Shown here one piece after another: positions 7,535-15,737 of a stretch of 24,703 bases of DNA. This DNA is from an uncultured Moraxella sp. GTDB lineage: Bacteria; Pseudomonadota; Gammaproteobacteria; Pseudomonadales; Moraxellaceae. Positions within the stretch are counted from its first letter, which is position 1. Each line of letters starts with the position of its first letter. Below the pieces are notes generated by a model. That model was not told the DNA's origin, made no database searches, and saw only the letters and a list, made by a program, of their open reading frames with translations. The stretch spans positions 1-24,703 of the forward strand of contig CAKAQU010000009.1 in the NCBI GenBank assembly GCA_916720335.1. The letters are read 5' to 3'. Both the position numbers and the translations under genes were made by a program.

Positions 7535-7873
7535 ATGAAAACTTACAAAAACACCTTGTTATAAGTGTGGATTTGTTAAACGCAAGCTAAGTGTTGTTGT
7601 TAAATTTTATCAATAATTTGCAATACACAAAGTCAAAACACGACTTTCGCAAGCAACATAAAATCGGTTAGAATCAGCCATTTTTATTATATCCATTCAT
7701 TGTTTTTAGATGGATTTTAGTCTTGCCTGTTGGTTGGTCGTGATATTTGTTAAAAATTGCGTTACAATATTAAAACAAATTTTAAGGCGTGGATTTTGGG
7801 TAAAGCAACATTACTAAATGATATTACCCTAAACGCAATACAAAAATAATCGGGCTGCACAGGAAACTATCCA

Positions 7874-9346
7874 ATGAGTCTATCTAATACAACAGTAGCC
7901 CCCCTATCGGTTGACCATGAGTATGAAATTAGCGTTGTGCGTTTCTTTACTATCATGGCGGTATTTTGGGGTATCATCGGCATGACTGTTGGTGTGTTTA
8001 TCGCATCACAGTTGGCATGGCCAATATTAAACTTTGACACTGCTTGGCTATCATTTGGGCGTTTAAGACCGCTACATACCAATGCGGTAATTTTTGCATT
8101 TGGGGGTTCAGCACTTTTTGCAACTTCCTATTATATCGTTCAGCGTACTTGTAAAACGCGGCTTTTTGCACCTTATTTAGCGTGGTTTACGTTTTGGGGT
8201 TGGCAGGCAGTAATTGTTTCTGCGGTCATAACTTTGCCACTTGGTATCACTACCACTAGAGAGTATGCAGAGCTTGAATGGCCAATTGACATCTTGATTG
8301 CTTTGGTATGGGTTGCTTACGCTATTGTGTTTTTTGGCACATTAATTAAGCGTAAAACTTCTCACATCTACGTAGCAAACTGGTTCTTTGCGGCCTTTAT
8401 CATTACCATTGCTTTACTGCATATCGTTAATAACCTTGCTATTCCGTTGTCTGCTTGGAAATCTTATTCTTTGTTTGGTGGTGCAACAGACGCAATGGTA
8501 CAATGGTGGTATGGTCATAATGCTGTTGGTTTTTATTTGACTGCTGCGTTTTTGGGTATGATGTATTATTTTGTACCTGTACAAATTGGTCGACCTGTTT
8601 ATTCTTACCGTTTGTCTATTGTGCACTTTTGGGCATTGATTGCTTCTTATATGTGGGCAGGCGGACACCATTTGCACTATTCAGCATTGCCTGATTGGAC
8701 ACAGTCTTTGGGTATGGTATTCTCATTAATTTTATTTGCACCTTCTTGGGGCGGTATGATTAATGGTGTTATGACGTTATCTGGTAGCTGGGATAAGCTG
8801 CGTACTGACCCAATTATTCGTTTCTTGATTGTTGCTTTATCATTCTATGCAATGAGTACCTTTGAAGGTCCAATGCTTTCCATTAAAGAAGTAAACGCCA
8901 TCAGCCATAATACAGACTGGACAGTAGGTCACGTGCATTCCGGCGCGTTGGGCTGGGTAGGTATGATTACCGTTGGTTCAATTTATGTATTGTTGCCACG
9001 TCTTTATAATAAAGCAAGAATGTATTCCATCAACTTAATTACTGTGCATTTCTGGCTGGCAACAACCGGTACAGTGCTTTATATCGTTGCTTTGTGGATT
9101 TCTGGTATTACCCAAGGTCTAATGTGGCGTTCTACAAACCCAATTGACGGTACGCTAAATTATGACTTTATCAGTTCAGTTGCTGTTTCACACATTCCAT
9201 TTGTAGTGCGTGCGTTGGGCGGTTTCTTGTATGTAACGGGTATGATTGTCATGGCGTATAACTGCTACAAAACCATCAAAATGCCAAGTACATTAGGCGA
9301 AATCGCTGATGGTACTGGCAGTAATGCTGCTGTTGTGAACGCATAA
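7874..9346 (+). CDS. ccoN: cbb3-type cytochrome c oxidase subunit I
   Basis: The 490-aa catalytic subunit of the high-affinity cbb3 oxidase; it reduces O2 to water and pumps protons in the inner membrane. About twelve membrane segments are visible. Likely haem and copper ligands are in their usual contexts: H68 in PLHTNAVIF (low-spin haem b), H215 in WYGHNAVGF and H265/H266 in GGHHLHYS (CuB), then H353 and H355 in GHVHSGALGW (high- and low-spin haem). The C-terminal SHIPFVVRALGGFLYVTGM is typical of CcoN. Length fits the family (about 475-490 aa). AGGAAA lies about 8 bases before the ATG. First gene of the operon, 10 bases before ccoO. Confidence 0.98.
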   Translation: MSLSNTTVAPLSVDHEYEISVVRFFTIMAVFWGIIGMTVGVFIASQLAWPILNFDTAWLSFGRLRPLHTNAVIFAFGGSALFATSYYIVQRTCKTRLFAPYLAWFTFWGWQAVIVSAVITLPLGITTTREYAELEWPIDILIALVWVAYAIVFFGTLIKRKTSHIYVANWFFAAFIITIALLHIVNNLAIPLSAWKSYSLFGGATDAMVQWWYGHNAVGFYLTAAFLGMMYYFVPVQIGRPVYSYRLSIVHFWALIASYMWAGGHHLHYSALPDWTQSLGMVFSLILFAPSWGGMINGVMTLSGSWDKLRTDPIIRFLIVALSFYAMSTFEGPMLSIKEVNAISHNTDWTVGHVHSGALGWVGMITVGSIYVLLPRLYNKARMYSINLITVHFWLATTGTVLYIVALWISGITQGLMWRSTNPIDGTLNYDFISSVAVSHIPFVVRALGGFLYVTGMIVMAYNCYKTIKMPSTLGEIADGTGSNAAVVNA

Positions 9347-9356
9347 GGGGAGAACC

Positions 9357-9980
9357 ATGTCAAATCTTACTCATGAGATTGTTGAGAAAAATACGGGTTT
9401 ACTGGTCATCTTTATTGTTATCGCCATTAGTTTTGCAACTTTGGTTGAGATTTTGCCATTAATTTATGATGCCAATGCCCCTGACAAAGGTGGTGTAAAT
9501 AAGCCTTTACCAAATATGCGACCTTGGACAGCGTTAGAGCTTGAAGGTCGTGATATCTATATTCGCGAAGGCTGTCATGTTTGTCATACGCAGATGGTTC
9601 GCCCTTTGCGTGCTGAGGTTGAGCGTTATGGACCTTATAGTCGTGCTGCTGAATCCGCCTGGGACCATCCATTTTTGTGGGGTTCTAAACGTACAGGTCC
9701 TGATTTGGCGCGCGTAGGCGGTCGTTATTCTGACCAATGGCATAAGGACCATTTGATTAATCCACGTTCAGTCATGCCGTCTTATCCTTGGCTTGAGAAA
9801 AATGAAGTTGACGGTAGTAAAGTTCAAGCCAAAATGCGTCTATTCAAAGACCGTTTTGGATTACCATACACCGAAGCTGATATTCAAGCAGCACCTGACC
9901 AAGTTCAGGGTGCGACCGAGCTAGACGCACTCGTTGCGTATTTGCAGCAGCTTGGTATTGCGATGCAGGGTCAACGTTAA
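9357..9980 (+). CDS. ccoO: cbb3-type cytochrome c oxidase subunit II (mono-haem cytochrome c)
   Basis: A 207-aa membrane-anchored cytochrome c that passes electrons from CcoP to CcoN. One N-terminal membrane anchor (about residues 13-35) precedes the periplasmic domain. The haem c site is C73-H-V-C76-H77, in the conserved setting EGCHVCHTQMVRP. The axial Met is probably within RSVMPSYPWL, a hallmark of CcoO. Length matches the family (about 200 aa). A strong AAGGGGAG site lies just before the ATG. Its stop overlaps the ccoQ start by one base (TAATG), implying coupled translation. Confidence 0.97.
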   Translation: MSNLTHEIVEKNTGLLVIFIVIAISFATLVEILPLIYDANAPDKGGVNKPLPNMRPWTALELEGRDIYIREGCHVCHTQMVRPLRAEVERYGPYSRAAESAWDHPFLWGSKRTGPDLARVGGRYSDQWHKDHLINPRSVMPSYPWLEKNEVDGSKVQAKMRLFKDRFGLPYTEADIQAAPDQVQGATELDALVAYLQQLGIAMQGQR

Positions 9981-10153
9981 TGAACTGGGGCGTTTTACAT
10001 AGTATTGCAACGGTGGCGGCTTTTGTAGCGTTTATCGCCGTTGCATGGTGGGCATATTCCCCCAAAAATAAAAAACGCTTTGAAGAAGATGCACAACTTG
10101 CGTTAGATGGTGAATCGCATTCATTAAAACAACGCACTAAGGATATACAATGA
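9980..10153 (+). CDS. ccoQ: cbb3-type cytochrome oxidase subunit CcoQ
   Basis: A 57-aa protein starting MNWGVLHSIATVAAFVAF. It has one membrane span (about 5-26), then the WAYSPKNKKRFEEDA motif that is characteristic of CcoQ (W-x-Y-x-P-x-N/R-K..F-E-x-D-A), and a hydrophilic C-terminus. CcoQ stabilises the oxidase complex and helps CcoP associate. The start codon shares a base with the ccoO stop, and the final ATGA overlaps the ccoP start by four bases, so the three genes are translationally linked. Its size and the conserved motif leave little doubt. Confidence 0.93.
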   Translation: MNWGVLHSIATVAAFVAFIAVAWWAYSPKNKKRFEEDAQLALDGESHSLKQRTKDIQ

Positions 10154-11223
10154 GCTTTTTTTGGAGTTCTTGGATTACTGTCCTATCGCTAGGCTGTTGG
10201 TTATTTATCTTCGGCGTATTGGCATGGACTTTAAAAACAAAACCTACTTTAGATGAAAATCATACCACCGGTCATGAATATGACGGCATTAAAGAATATG
10301 ATAACCCTTTACCAAAATGGTGGTTAGTTGTATTTTTTAGCACATTGGCTTGGGGTTTGGGTTATTTTGTCTTTTATCCATCAATCCAACCAGCCAACTG
10401 GAAAGGTTTGGCTACAGTTTCTGTAGATGGTCAGGAAGTTTCTTGGACATCAGCAAATGAACTAAACAGTGGACTTGAGCGTAACAATCAAACCTTTAAC
10501 AAAAACTTTGAAGAAGTAATTTTAGCAGATGCAGGCGCAGAAGGGGCGTTGCCAATTTTAGCGAAACTAAATGAATTGCAAGCAACCCAAAGAAAAAATG
10601 CCGAACCTGATAAAGAATTGCAAACTCAAATTGATGAGCAAGTAAAATTACTTGCACCTTTTGTGGATAAACTAGCACAAAACCAAGAAGCAGCAAAAAT
10701 TGGTAACAACTTATTTTTGCAAAACTGTGCATTGTGTCATGGTTCAGATGCTCAAGGCGCCAAAGGTTATCCAAACCTAACTGATAATGACTGGCTGTAT
10801 GGCGGTAAACCCGAAGAGATTTTGCTAACAGTGCACAATGGTCGTGTTGGTGCAATGGCAGCATGGCAAAAGCAATTGGGTGAGTCTGGAGTTCGTGCAG
10901 CTGCTGAATATGTACTAAGCATTTCAGGCAATCAAAATGGTTATGAACTTGACCAGGCTAAAGTTACTCAAGGTAAAGCCATTTTTGAAGCTAACTGCGT
11001 ACTTTGTCATGGCGCTGATGCTAAGGGTCAAACTGCGATGGGTGCACCTAATTTAACCGATGATATTTGGTTATTTGGCGGCGATCGTGAAACTGTGCAG
11101 CAAACCATTCGTCATGGACGTTCTGGTGTGATGCCTGAGTGGAGTACTAAGTTGGGTAATGAGCGTATCATGCTACTTGCAGCATATGTTCGCTTTATTA
11201 GTCAGCAACAAGACGCTCAATAA
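10150..11223 (+). CDS. ccoP: cbb3-type cytochrome c oxidase subunit III (di-haem cytochrome c)
   Basis: The 357-aa electron-entry subunit. Two N-terminal membrane segments (about 5-28 and 58-76) flank GHEYDGIKEYDNPLPKWW, a diagnostic CcoP motif. Two haem c sites follow: C193-A-L-C196-H197 and C283-V-L-C286-H287, each with a downstream Met for the axial bond (in GRVGAMAAW and GVMPEW). The protein is longer than most CcoP (about 290-320 aa). The extra length is a polar, helical stretch (about residues 105-185, rich in Gln, Glu, Lys, Asn) between the membrane part and the first haem. Last gene of the operon; a strong terminator follows. Confidence 0.97.
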   Translation: MSFFWSSWITVLSLGCWLFIFGVLAWTLKTKPTLDENHTTGHEYDGIKEYDNPLPKWWLVVFFSTLAWGLGYFVFYPSIQPANWKGLATVSVDGQEVSWTSANELNSGLERNNQTFNKNFEEVILADAGAEGALPILAKLNELQATQRKNAEPDKELQTQIDEQVKLLAPFVDKLAQNQEAAKIGNNLFLQNCALCHGSDAQGAKGYPNLTDNDWLYGGKPEEILLTVHNGRVGAMAAWQKQLGESGVRAAAEYVLSISGNQNGYELDQAKVTQGKAIFEANCVLCHGADAKGQTAMGAPNLTDDIWLFGGDRETVQQTIRHGRSGVMPEWSTKLGNERIMLLAAYVRFISQQQDAQ

Positions 11224-11236
11224 AATCACTGAACCT

Positions 11237-11274
11237 AAAAAAAGACCTTAATGATTGATTTAAGGTCTTTTTTT
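11237..11274. terminator. Bidirectional terminator after ccoNOQP
   Basis: AAAAAAAGACCTTAA (11237-11251) pairs with TTAAGGTCTTTTTTT (11260-11274) over 15 bp with an 8-base loop. It stands between the convergent ccoP and the leftward 319-aa gene and can stop both. Confidence 0.92.
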
Positions 11275-11281
11275 AATCCAG

Positions 11282-12241
11282 TCAATTATTTTGATAGATT
11301 GCTACTTGTAGCCAAATATTGGCTTGAATGTAGTCATGAACTTTAATGCTGCTAGTTTGGACAGTGGTTGGTGTGGCAATGCGCACTACTAAAGGCTTGC
11401 TGCCATATTCGCGCAAAATTACTACATCAAACAGAGTAATGTCTTTTTCAAAAAACCGAACTTGGCTAATGCCCAACACTTGACCTTGGCACCACGCCTC
11501 ATCCTCTTGACCGTAGGTATCCCCAAACAAATAAATACAACTATGACCCAAATTAATTTCTACAGGAGCAAGGGTTGCATTTGGGTCTTCCGGTTGCCAT
11601 GCTTTGATTTGTTCATTGATATTGTCAGGAACTTGTCCATTATTTTTTGAAACAATGTCATTAAAAGCACGATGATAGCGAATTGCTTTAGGATCTTCTA
11701 CTAAAATTGTTTGTTCTTGATTACTGGGTTCTATCTGGTATGCCCAAGCGCTAAAATGAGCAGTATAAACTTTATTTGCTTGATATTGATGATTATTAAT
11801 GCTGTAAAGTTGGTCAAAAGCGTAGATAATGGTTCCATCTTGGCTTTTTAATCGTAAAATGGCATCAGCTGTTTTTTCGCAGCGAATGATTCGTTGAATT
11901 TCGCACTCTAGTACATAAGGACTTTCTACACAGGGAAAGGCATTGATGAAGGCGGTTGGTTTACCATCAACCATTGATAAAATTTGTTTAATATGACAGG
12001 TTTGATTTTGTCCTAACAATAAACGAGCATTGCTTGCCATATTGGGGGCGAGACCCACAGGTAGTGATGCATTTTCCAGCATTTTTTGCAACCAGTTGGG
12101 CACATCTTGACCAATATTATCTGTTAAAATTGCCCAGTGGTCGCCATGTCCTGCGTTTTGTTCACAAGGTAAATCCATTTTTTGTAGAAGATTTGGTGTT
12201 GGTTGCTGATAATTGTAATGCAAAGTTTGATGGCTGCTCAT
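11282..12241 (-). CDS. Uncharacterised 319-aa protein
   Basis: I do not recognise a family. The protein is soluble, with no signal peptide or membrane span, and acidic overall. It seems rich in beta structure, with two similar-looking halves ending in strand-rich stretches (YVLECEIQRIIRCEKTADAI near 110; VVRIATPTTVQTSSIKVHDY near 285) and the closing YIQANIWLQVAIYQ. Composition and codon use resemble the neighbours, so it looks like a resident chromosomal gene. AGGAT about 8 bases before the ATG supports the start. It lies 91 bases downstream of another unrecognised gene on the same strand, and the two may share a transcript. Confidence 0.75.
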   Translation of the reverse strand: MSSHQTLHYNYQQPTPNLLQKMDLPCEQNAGHGDHWAILTDNIGQDVPNWLQKMLENASLPVGLAPNMASNARLLLGQNQTCHIKQILSMVDGKPTAFINAFPCVESPYVLECEIQRIIRCEKTADAILRLKSQDGTIIYAFDQLYSINNHQYQANKVYTAHFSAWAYQIEPSNQEQTILVEDPKAIRYHRAFNDIVSKNNGQVPDNINEQIKAWQPEDPNATLAPVEINLGHSCIYLFGDTYGQEDEAWCQGQVLGISQVRFFEKDITLFDVVILREYGSKPLVVRIATPTTVQTSSIKVHDYIQANIWLQVAIYQNN

Positions 12242-12332
12242 GATTATCCTAAAATTGTAAAAACCCTATATTTATAAGGGATAATTTTAAAAAATCAAGC
12301 TGTTAAATCAGCCAATTGTAATTCAAAGTAAA

Positions 12333-13073
12333 TTAACTAGCTTGGTTATTAGGATTGTCTGCTTGGGTAATAATGTCAGCATTAGGGTCGCCAAAACTTA
12401 AAATCTCTACAAAATTTGGTTGCACCTGTAATAACAATTGTTCAGGTTTTACCACTCCACGATTCACCTGTATTTTTTTTAGACGCTCATGAAAAGATTT
12501 TGGAAACCAACGTCCAATTTGTAGATAAATAAAATTATCTTTGTATTCAATAAAAGGTAGCCCCTTTAGCTTGGGAGATAAACTTAGCAAAAATGGCAAA
12601 GGGTCTTTTTTGAAAAATCGTCGATACCAGCGTATAAATAGTAAAATAGCAGGGGCTTTCCACCATGTTTTGGCGTGCAAATCTAAGATATCCGTTTCAC
12701 TGATTTGCTCAAAAACCAATCTTTGTTGATGTTTATCCAAACGAATTTGAGTGAGTTTAAAGTTACTGGCAACCGATAAATGCAGTCCTAAAACATCAGC
12801 AATGCAATATAAACGTAAATAACCATCAAACAGTTCAAGACGTAATTGTAAAAGCAGTCCTACATTTTGCACCACAAAACGATTTAACGCATCATTGATT
12901 TGTTTTTGGTTAATAGTGATTAATATTTCATCAACCAAGGCATCAGCAGTCATAGCGTAGCTGTGCTTGATATTGCCTAAAGTATTTTGCCAGCTTGCAA
13001 ATAATCCTTCAATCAAAGCAGCTGTTGTGGTATCGTAATTGTGAGTAAAATCGTCTTGAGTTTCTGATGTCAT
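12333..13073 (-). CDS. Uncharacterised 246-aa protein
   Basis: No family recognised. The N-terminal 90 residues look helical (TTAALIEGLFASWQNTLGNI, then DEILITINQKQINDALNRF), the middle is strand-like (LRLELFDGYLRLYCIADVLG), and residues about 140-160 hold a Trp/Arg/Lys-rich hydrophobic helix (WWKAPAILLFIRWYRRFFKK) that could touch the membrane without crossing it. There is no signal peptide. The ATG has no clear ribosome-binding site. It lies between lysA (106 bases upstream) and the 319-aa gene (91 bases downstream), all leftward; a TATAAT at 13111-13116 (minus strand) may serve as its own promoter. Confidence 0.72.
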   Translation of the reverse strand: MTSETQDDFTHNYDTTTAALIEGLFASWQNTLGNIKHSYAMTADALVDEILITINQKQINDALNRFVVQNVGLLLQLRLELFDGYLRLYCIADVLGLHLSVASNFKLTQIRLDKHQQRLVFEQISETDILDLHAKTWWKAPAILLFIRWYRRFFKKDPLPFLLSLSPKLKGLPFIEYKDNFIYLQIGRWFPKSFHERLKKIQVNRGVVKPEQLLLQVQPNFVEILSFGDPNADIITQADNPNNQAS

Positions 13074-13110
13074 AATTTAATTGCTTGATTCATATATTAT
13101 GGCTAAAATT

Positions 13111-13116
13111 ATTATA
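13111..13116 (-). promoter_or_regulatory. Candidate -10 for the 246-aa gene
   Basis: The minus strand reads TATAAT 38 bases before the ATG. No convincing -35 is present. An imperfect inverted repeat (13133-13154) lies immediately upstream and could be a control site. Confidence 0.3.
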
Positions 13117-13179
13117 AGTAAGTAAGAATGATTTATTATCACAGTGTATAATAAGAAATCATCTTTAAAACATAAAACA

Positions 13180-14517
13180 TTACAAAAATTCCCCACGCCA
13201 TAAATCATTCAGGGTTTCTCGTTCTTTGATAATTCGATGAGTGCCAGCGTCACATAAGACTTCAGCAGGTCTTAGGCGGCTGTTATAGTTGCTTGCCATT
13301 ACAAAACCGTATGCACCAGCACCAGTTACTGCCAAAATATCACCAACGCGCAAATCCAATAAACGATTTTTGCCTAAAAAATCACTAGATTCACACACTG
13401 AACCAACAATATCCCAAGCCTGATAATGATTGTTTATTTCATTTTTGGATAAAATGGCTGGAATAATTGCCATTTGTGATTGGTATAAAGCAGGACGAAT
13501 CAGTTCAGACATTGAAGCATCAACAATCGCAAAATTTTTGTATTGAGTGGGTTTTAAGACGTCAACGCGTGTCAAAAGCACACCTGTGTTGGCGACGATA
13601 TTACGACCAGGCTCTAGATGTAGTCCTAAACCATATTGGTTTTGTAGTTTGGTGAGTTTAGGCAGTAACGCCCCTGCAAATTCACTGACACTATCGGGAT
13701 TTTCGTCAATATAACGTACACCAAGCCCACCACCAAGGTCAATGTGTTTTAGGTGAATACCATTATCTGCCAGCGTGTCAATCAGTTCAATTAATTTATC
13801 TAAAGCATCTACAAAAGGTTTGGTTTGAATGAGCTGTGAGCCAATGTGGCAATCAATGCCAATAATTTCTAAATTAGGTAAACTTTGAGCGATTTTATAG
13901 CTATTCAATGCATCTTCATGATGAATACCAAATTTATTGTCTTTCATACCTGTGGAAATATAAGGATGAGTTTTGGCGTCCACATCGGGATTGACACGAA
14001 TGGCGATAGCAGCAGTTTTACCTAGTTTTGTAGCAACTTGACTGATAAGTTCAAGTTCGCTCATTGCTTCAACATTAAAACAGCCCACACCAACGTTTAA
14101 AGCAGTTTCGATATCGCTTGCGGTTTTACCAACCCCAGAATAAACAATTTTTTTAGCATTGCCGCCGGCTTTTAATACTCGAGCTAACTCCCCTAAGGAT
14201 ACAATATCAAAACCCGCTCCAGCCTTGGCAAGCACTGACAGGATTGCTAAATTGGAATTGGCTTTAACTGCATAGCAAATTTGTACATTTTTTAGGCTAC
14301 TAAACCCATCAACATAAGTTCGATAATTGGCAAGCAACGCATTTTGGCTGTAAACGTATAAAGGTGTACCATAGGCTTTAACCAAAGTTTTTACACTGAC
14401 GTTATCAATATGCAGTTCATTATTTTGATAATCTAAAAATGGTAGGGCTTCTGCTAAAATGATTGGGTCAATGTATAAATTATTATTTTGAATTTGGCCA
14501 GCTTGTCTAAAGGTCAT
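13180..14517 (-). CDS. lysA: Diaminopimelate decarboxylase
   Basis: A 445-aa PLP enzyme that converts meso-diaminopimelate to lysine, the last step of lysine synthesis. Visible landmarks are ICYAVKANSN with the PLP-binding Lys (about residue 83), the CHIGSQ motif, the glycine loop LGGGLGVRY, EPGRNIVA, and VCESSDFLG with the catalytic Cys from the neighbouring subunit. The C-terminus has GAYGFVMASNYNSRLRP, typical of LysA. The frame is open to a TTG at 14556, but the ATG at 14517 gives a better N-terminus (MTFRQAGQ); it is slightly longer than usual (about 415-420 aa). Divergent from ubiA. No lysine riboswitch is seen upstream. Confidence 0.96.
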   Translation of the reverse strand: MTFRQAGQIQNNNLYIDPIILAEALPFLDYQNNELHIDNVSVKTLVKAYGTPLYVYSQNALLANYRTYVDGFSSLKNVQICYAVKANSNLAILSVLAKAGAGFDIVSLGELARVLKAGGNAKKIVYSGVGKTASDIETALNVGVGCFNVEAMSELELISQVATKLGKTAAIAIRVNPDVDAKTHPYISTGMKDNKFGIHHEDALNSYKIAQSLPNLEIIGIDCHIGSQLIQTKPFVDALDKLIELIDTLADNGIHLKHIDLGGGLGVRYIDENPDSVSEFAGALLPKLTKLQNQYGLGLHLEPGRNIVANTGVLLTRVDVLKPTQYKNFAIVDASMSELIRPALYQSQMAIIPAILSKNEINNHYQAWDIVGSVCESSDFLGKNRLLDLRVGDILAVTGAGAYGFVMASNYNSRLRPAEVLCDAGTHRIIKERETLNDLWRGEFL

Positions 14518-14546
14518 AATGCACCGAAAAACGAAAAAATTTACCC

Positions 14547-14649
14547 ATTTTAGCAAAATATGCTAATTTTGCCATATTTTTTTAAAAATAACGATCACTT
14601 TTAGATGGACAAAAAGTAACAATTCAGCAAAATTAAAATATGCTACAAT
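14547..14649. promoter_or_regulatory. Divergent lysA/ubiA promoter region with repeated motif
   Basis: Each gene has an extended -10: TGCTAAAAT on the minus strand (-10 at 14547-14552) for lysA, and TGCTACAAT on the plus strand (-10 at 14644-14649) for ubiA. Neither has a strong -35, as is common with extended -10 elements. The 11-bp AAAATATGCTA occurs twice (14555-14565 and 14635-14645), once at each promoter. TTAGCA/TGCTAA around 14550-14566 also forms a small inverted repeat. Confidence 0.45.
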
Positions 14650-14678
14650 AACAAAAAAATTAAATATTATTGTACAAA

Positions 14679-15575
14679 ATGACAAAAAACCTTCAAGATA
14701 AATTGGTTGCGTGGATACAACTAACCCGTTTTGATAAACCCATTGGCATTGAACTTCTACTTTATCCAACATTGTGGTCACTATTTTTAGCGAGTATGAC
14801 AAAAAATCAGTTACCATCAGTGAAATTTGTAGTAATTTTTGCGCTAGGAGCGATATTAATGCGCGCTTCAGGTTGTGCAATTAATGATTTTGCTGACCGA
14901 AAAGTAGATGGTAAAGTTGAACGCACCAAATCTCGACCTTTGGCTGATGGGCGATTATCTGCAAAAACAGCTGTGGTGACGTTTTGTGGTTTGTCTTTAT
15001 TGTCAGCAAGTTTGTTATTATTTTTGCCAGTGCAAGTGTTTTATTGGTCGTTGGTTGCAGTGTTTTTAGCGTTTATTTATCCTTTTATGAAACGCTATAC
15101 TCATTTGCCCCAAGTGGTACTGGCAGCAGCGTTTGGTTGGGCAGTGCCCATGGCTTACGTGTGTATTTTGGGTTATGTAGATGTATGGGGCTGGCTTGTT
15201 TTTGCTGCTTATATGTGTTGGACGGTAGCTTATGATACTGAGTATGCCATGTGTGACCGCAATGATGATATAAAAATCGGCGTTAAGTCCACCGCAATTT
15301 TATTTGGGCGTTTTGATGTTATCATTATCATGTTGTTGCAGGGTATTTTTGTAACGTTGATGACGGTGATTTTATATCATTATTTTGCCAATACAAAAAT
15401 AGGTGTCATTCCTGTTTATGCAATGTTTGTAGTAGCAGCAATGATGGTTAAACAGTATCATCAAATTAGATATAGAGAACGACTAGCGTGTTTTGCTGCA
15501 TTTTTGGCAAATGCGTGGGTAGGGCGATTTGTATTTTTGGTCATTGTGGTGGCAAGTTTTATGGCTAATTTATAA
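14679..15575 (+). CDS. ubiA: 4-hydroxybenzoate polyprenyltransferase
   Basis: A 298-aa inner-membrane prenyltransferase that attaches the polyprenyl chain to 4-hydroxybenzoate, the first membrane step of ubiquinone synthesis. The first Asp-rich motif is NDFADRKVDGKVERTKSRPL starting at N69 (NDxxDxxxD, Mg2+-prenyl diphosphate binding). The second is YDTEYAMCDRNDDIKIGVKS. Eight to nine hydrophobic segments fit the family. The N-terminal LTRFDKPIGIELLLYPTLW is typical. A TTG at 14670 is in frame, but the ATG at 14679 gives the usual N-terminus (MTKNLQDKL). There is no clear ribosome-binding site, and the leader from the predicted start is only about 23 bases. No chorismate lyase gene (ubiC) is adjacent. 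Confidence 0.95.
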   Translation: MTKNLQDKLVAWIQLTRFDKPIGIELLLYPTLWSLFLASMTKNQLPSVKFVVIFALGAILMRASGCAINDFADRKVDGKVERTKSRPLADGRLSAKTAVVTFCGLSLLSASLLLFLPVQVFYWSLVAVFLAFIYPFMKRYTHLPQVVLAAAFGWAVPMAYVCILGYVDVWGWLVFAAYMCWTVAYDTEYAMCDRNDDIKIGVKSTAILFGRFDVIIIMLLQGIFVTLMTVILYHYFANTKIGVIPVYAMFVVAAMMVKQYHQIRYRERLACFAAFLANAWVGRFVFLVIVVASFMANL

Positions 15576-15603
15576 TGTGCCATAAACTAGTTTTGGTAAA
15601 ATA

Positions 15604-15634
15604 AAAAACCCTAAGCAAATTACTTAGGGTTTTT
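15604..15634. terminator. Bidirectional terminator between ubiA and the tRNA genes
   Basis: AAAAACCCTAAG (15604-15615) pairs with CTTAGGGTTTTT (15623-15634) over 12 bp with a 7-base loop. It ends both the rightward ubiA and the leftward tRNA transcript, which it follows by only 6 bases. Confidence 0.92.
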
Positions 15635-15640
15635 CTTATA

Positions 15641-15727
15641 TGGTGCCCGAGGCCAGACTTGAACTGGCACGCTCAAAAGAGCGAGGGATTTTAAATCCCT
15701 TGTGTCTACCGATTTCACCACTCGGGC
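15641..15727 (-). tRNA. tRNA-Leu (anticodon UAA)
   Basis: The minus strand runs from GCCCGAG to CTCGGGC-A-CCA, a perfect 7-bp acceptor stem with an encoded CCA. The anticodon arm is AGGGA-TTTAAAA-TCCCT, giving UAA. The long variable arm (CGCTC-TTTT-GAGCG) marks a type II tRNA, as expected for leucine, and the T arm contains GTTCAAGTC. 87 bases with CCA. It lies 10 bases downstream of tRNA-Cys in the same transcript. Confidence 0.97.
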
Positions 15728-15737
15728 AAGGTTTGGT

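Larger units (their letters stand above)
7315..7873. promoter_or_regulatory. Long intergenic regulatory region between the SCP2 gene and ccoNOQP
   Basis: These 559 bases hold no credible gene. They separate a leftward and a rightward transcription unit and are dense in possible control sites: a perfect FNR/ANR box (7426-7439), a 13-bp direct repeat (7416 and 7468), and a palindrome over a perfect TATAAT (7520-7534). If transcription starts just after that TATAAT, ccoN would have an untranslated leader of nearly 340 bases. The part nearest ccoN also holds GTTACAATATT (7761-7771), a weaker alternative -10. Confidence 0.6.

Noticed and set aside
7535..7561. Eight-codon frame (MKTYKNTL) after the palindrome, as a leader peptide for ccoN
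   Set aside because: No ribosome-binding site and no regulatory residues or hairpins to suggest attenuation.
14518..14556. Longer lysA starting at a TTG
   Set aside because: This part covers the likely lysA promoter, and the ATG at 14517 gives a sensible N-terminus.
14518..14678. Lysine riboswitch ahead of lysA
   Set aside because: The interval is too short and lacks the conserved L-box core.
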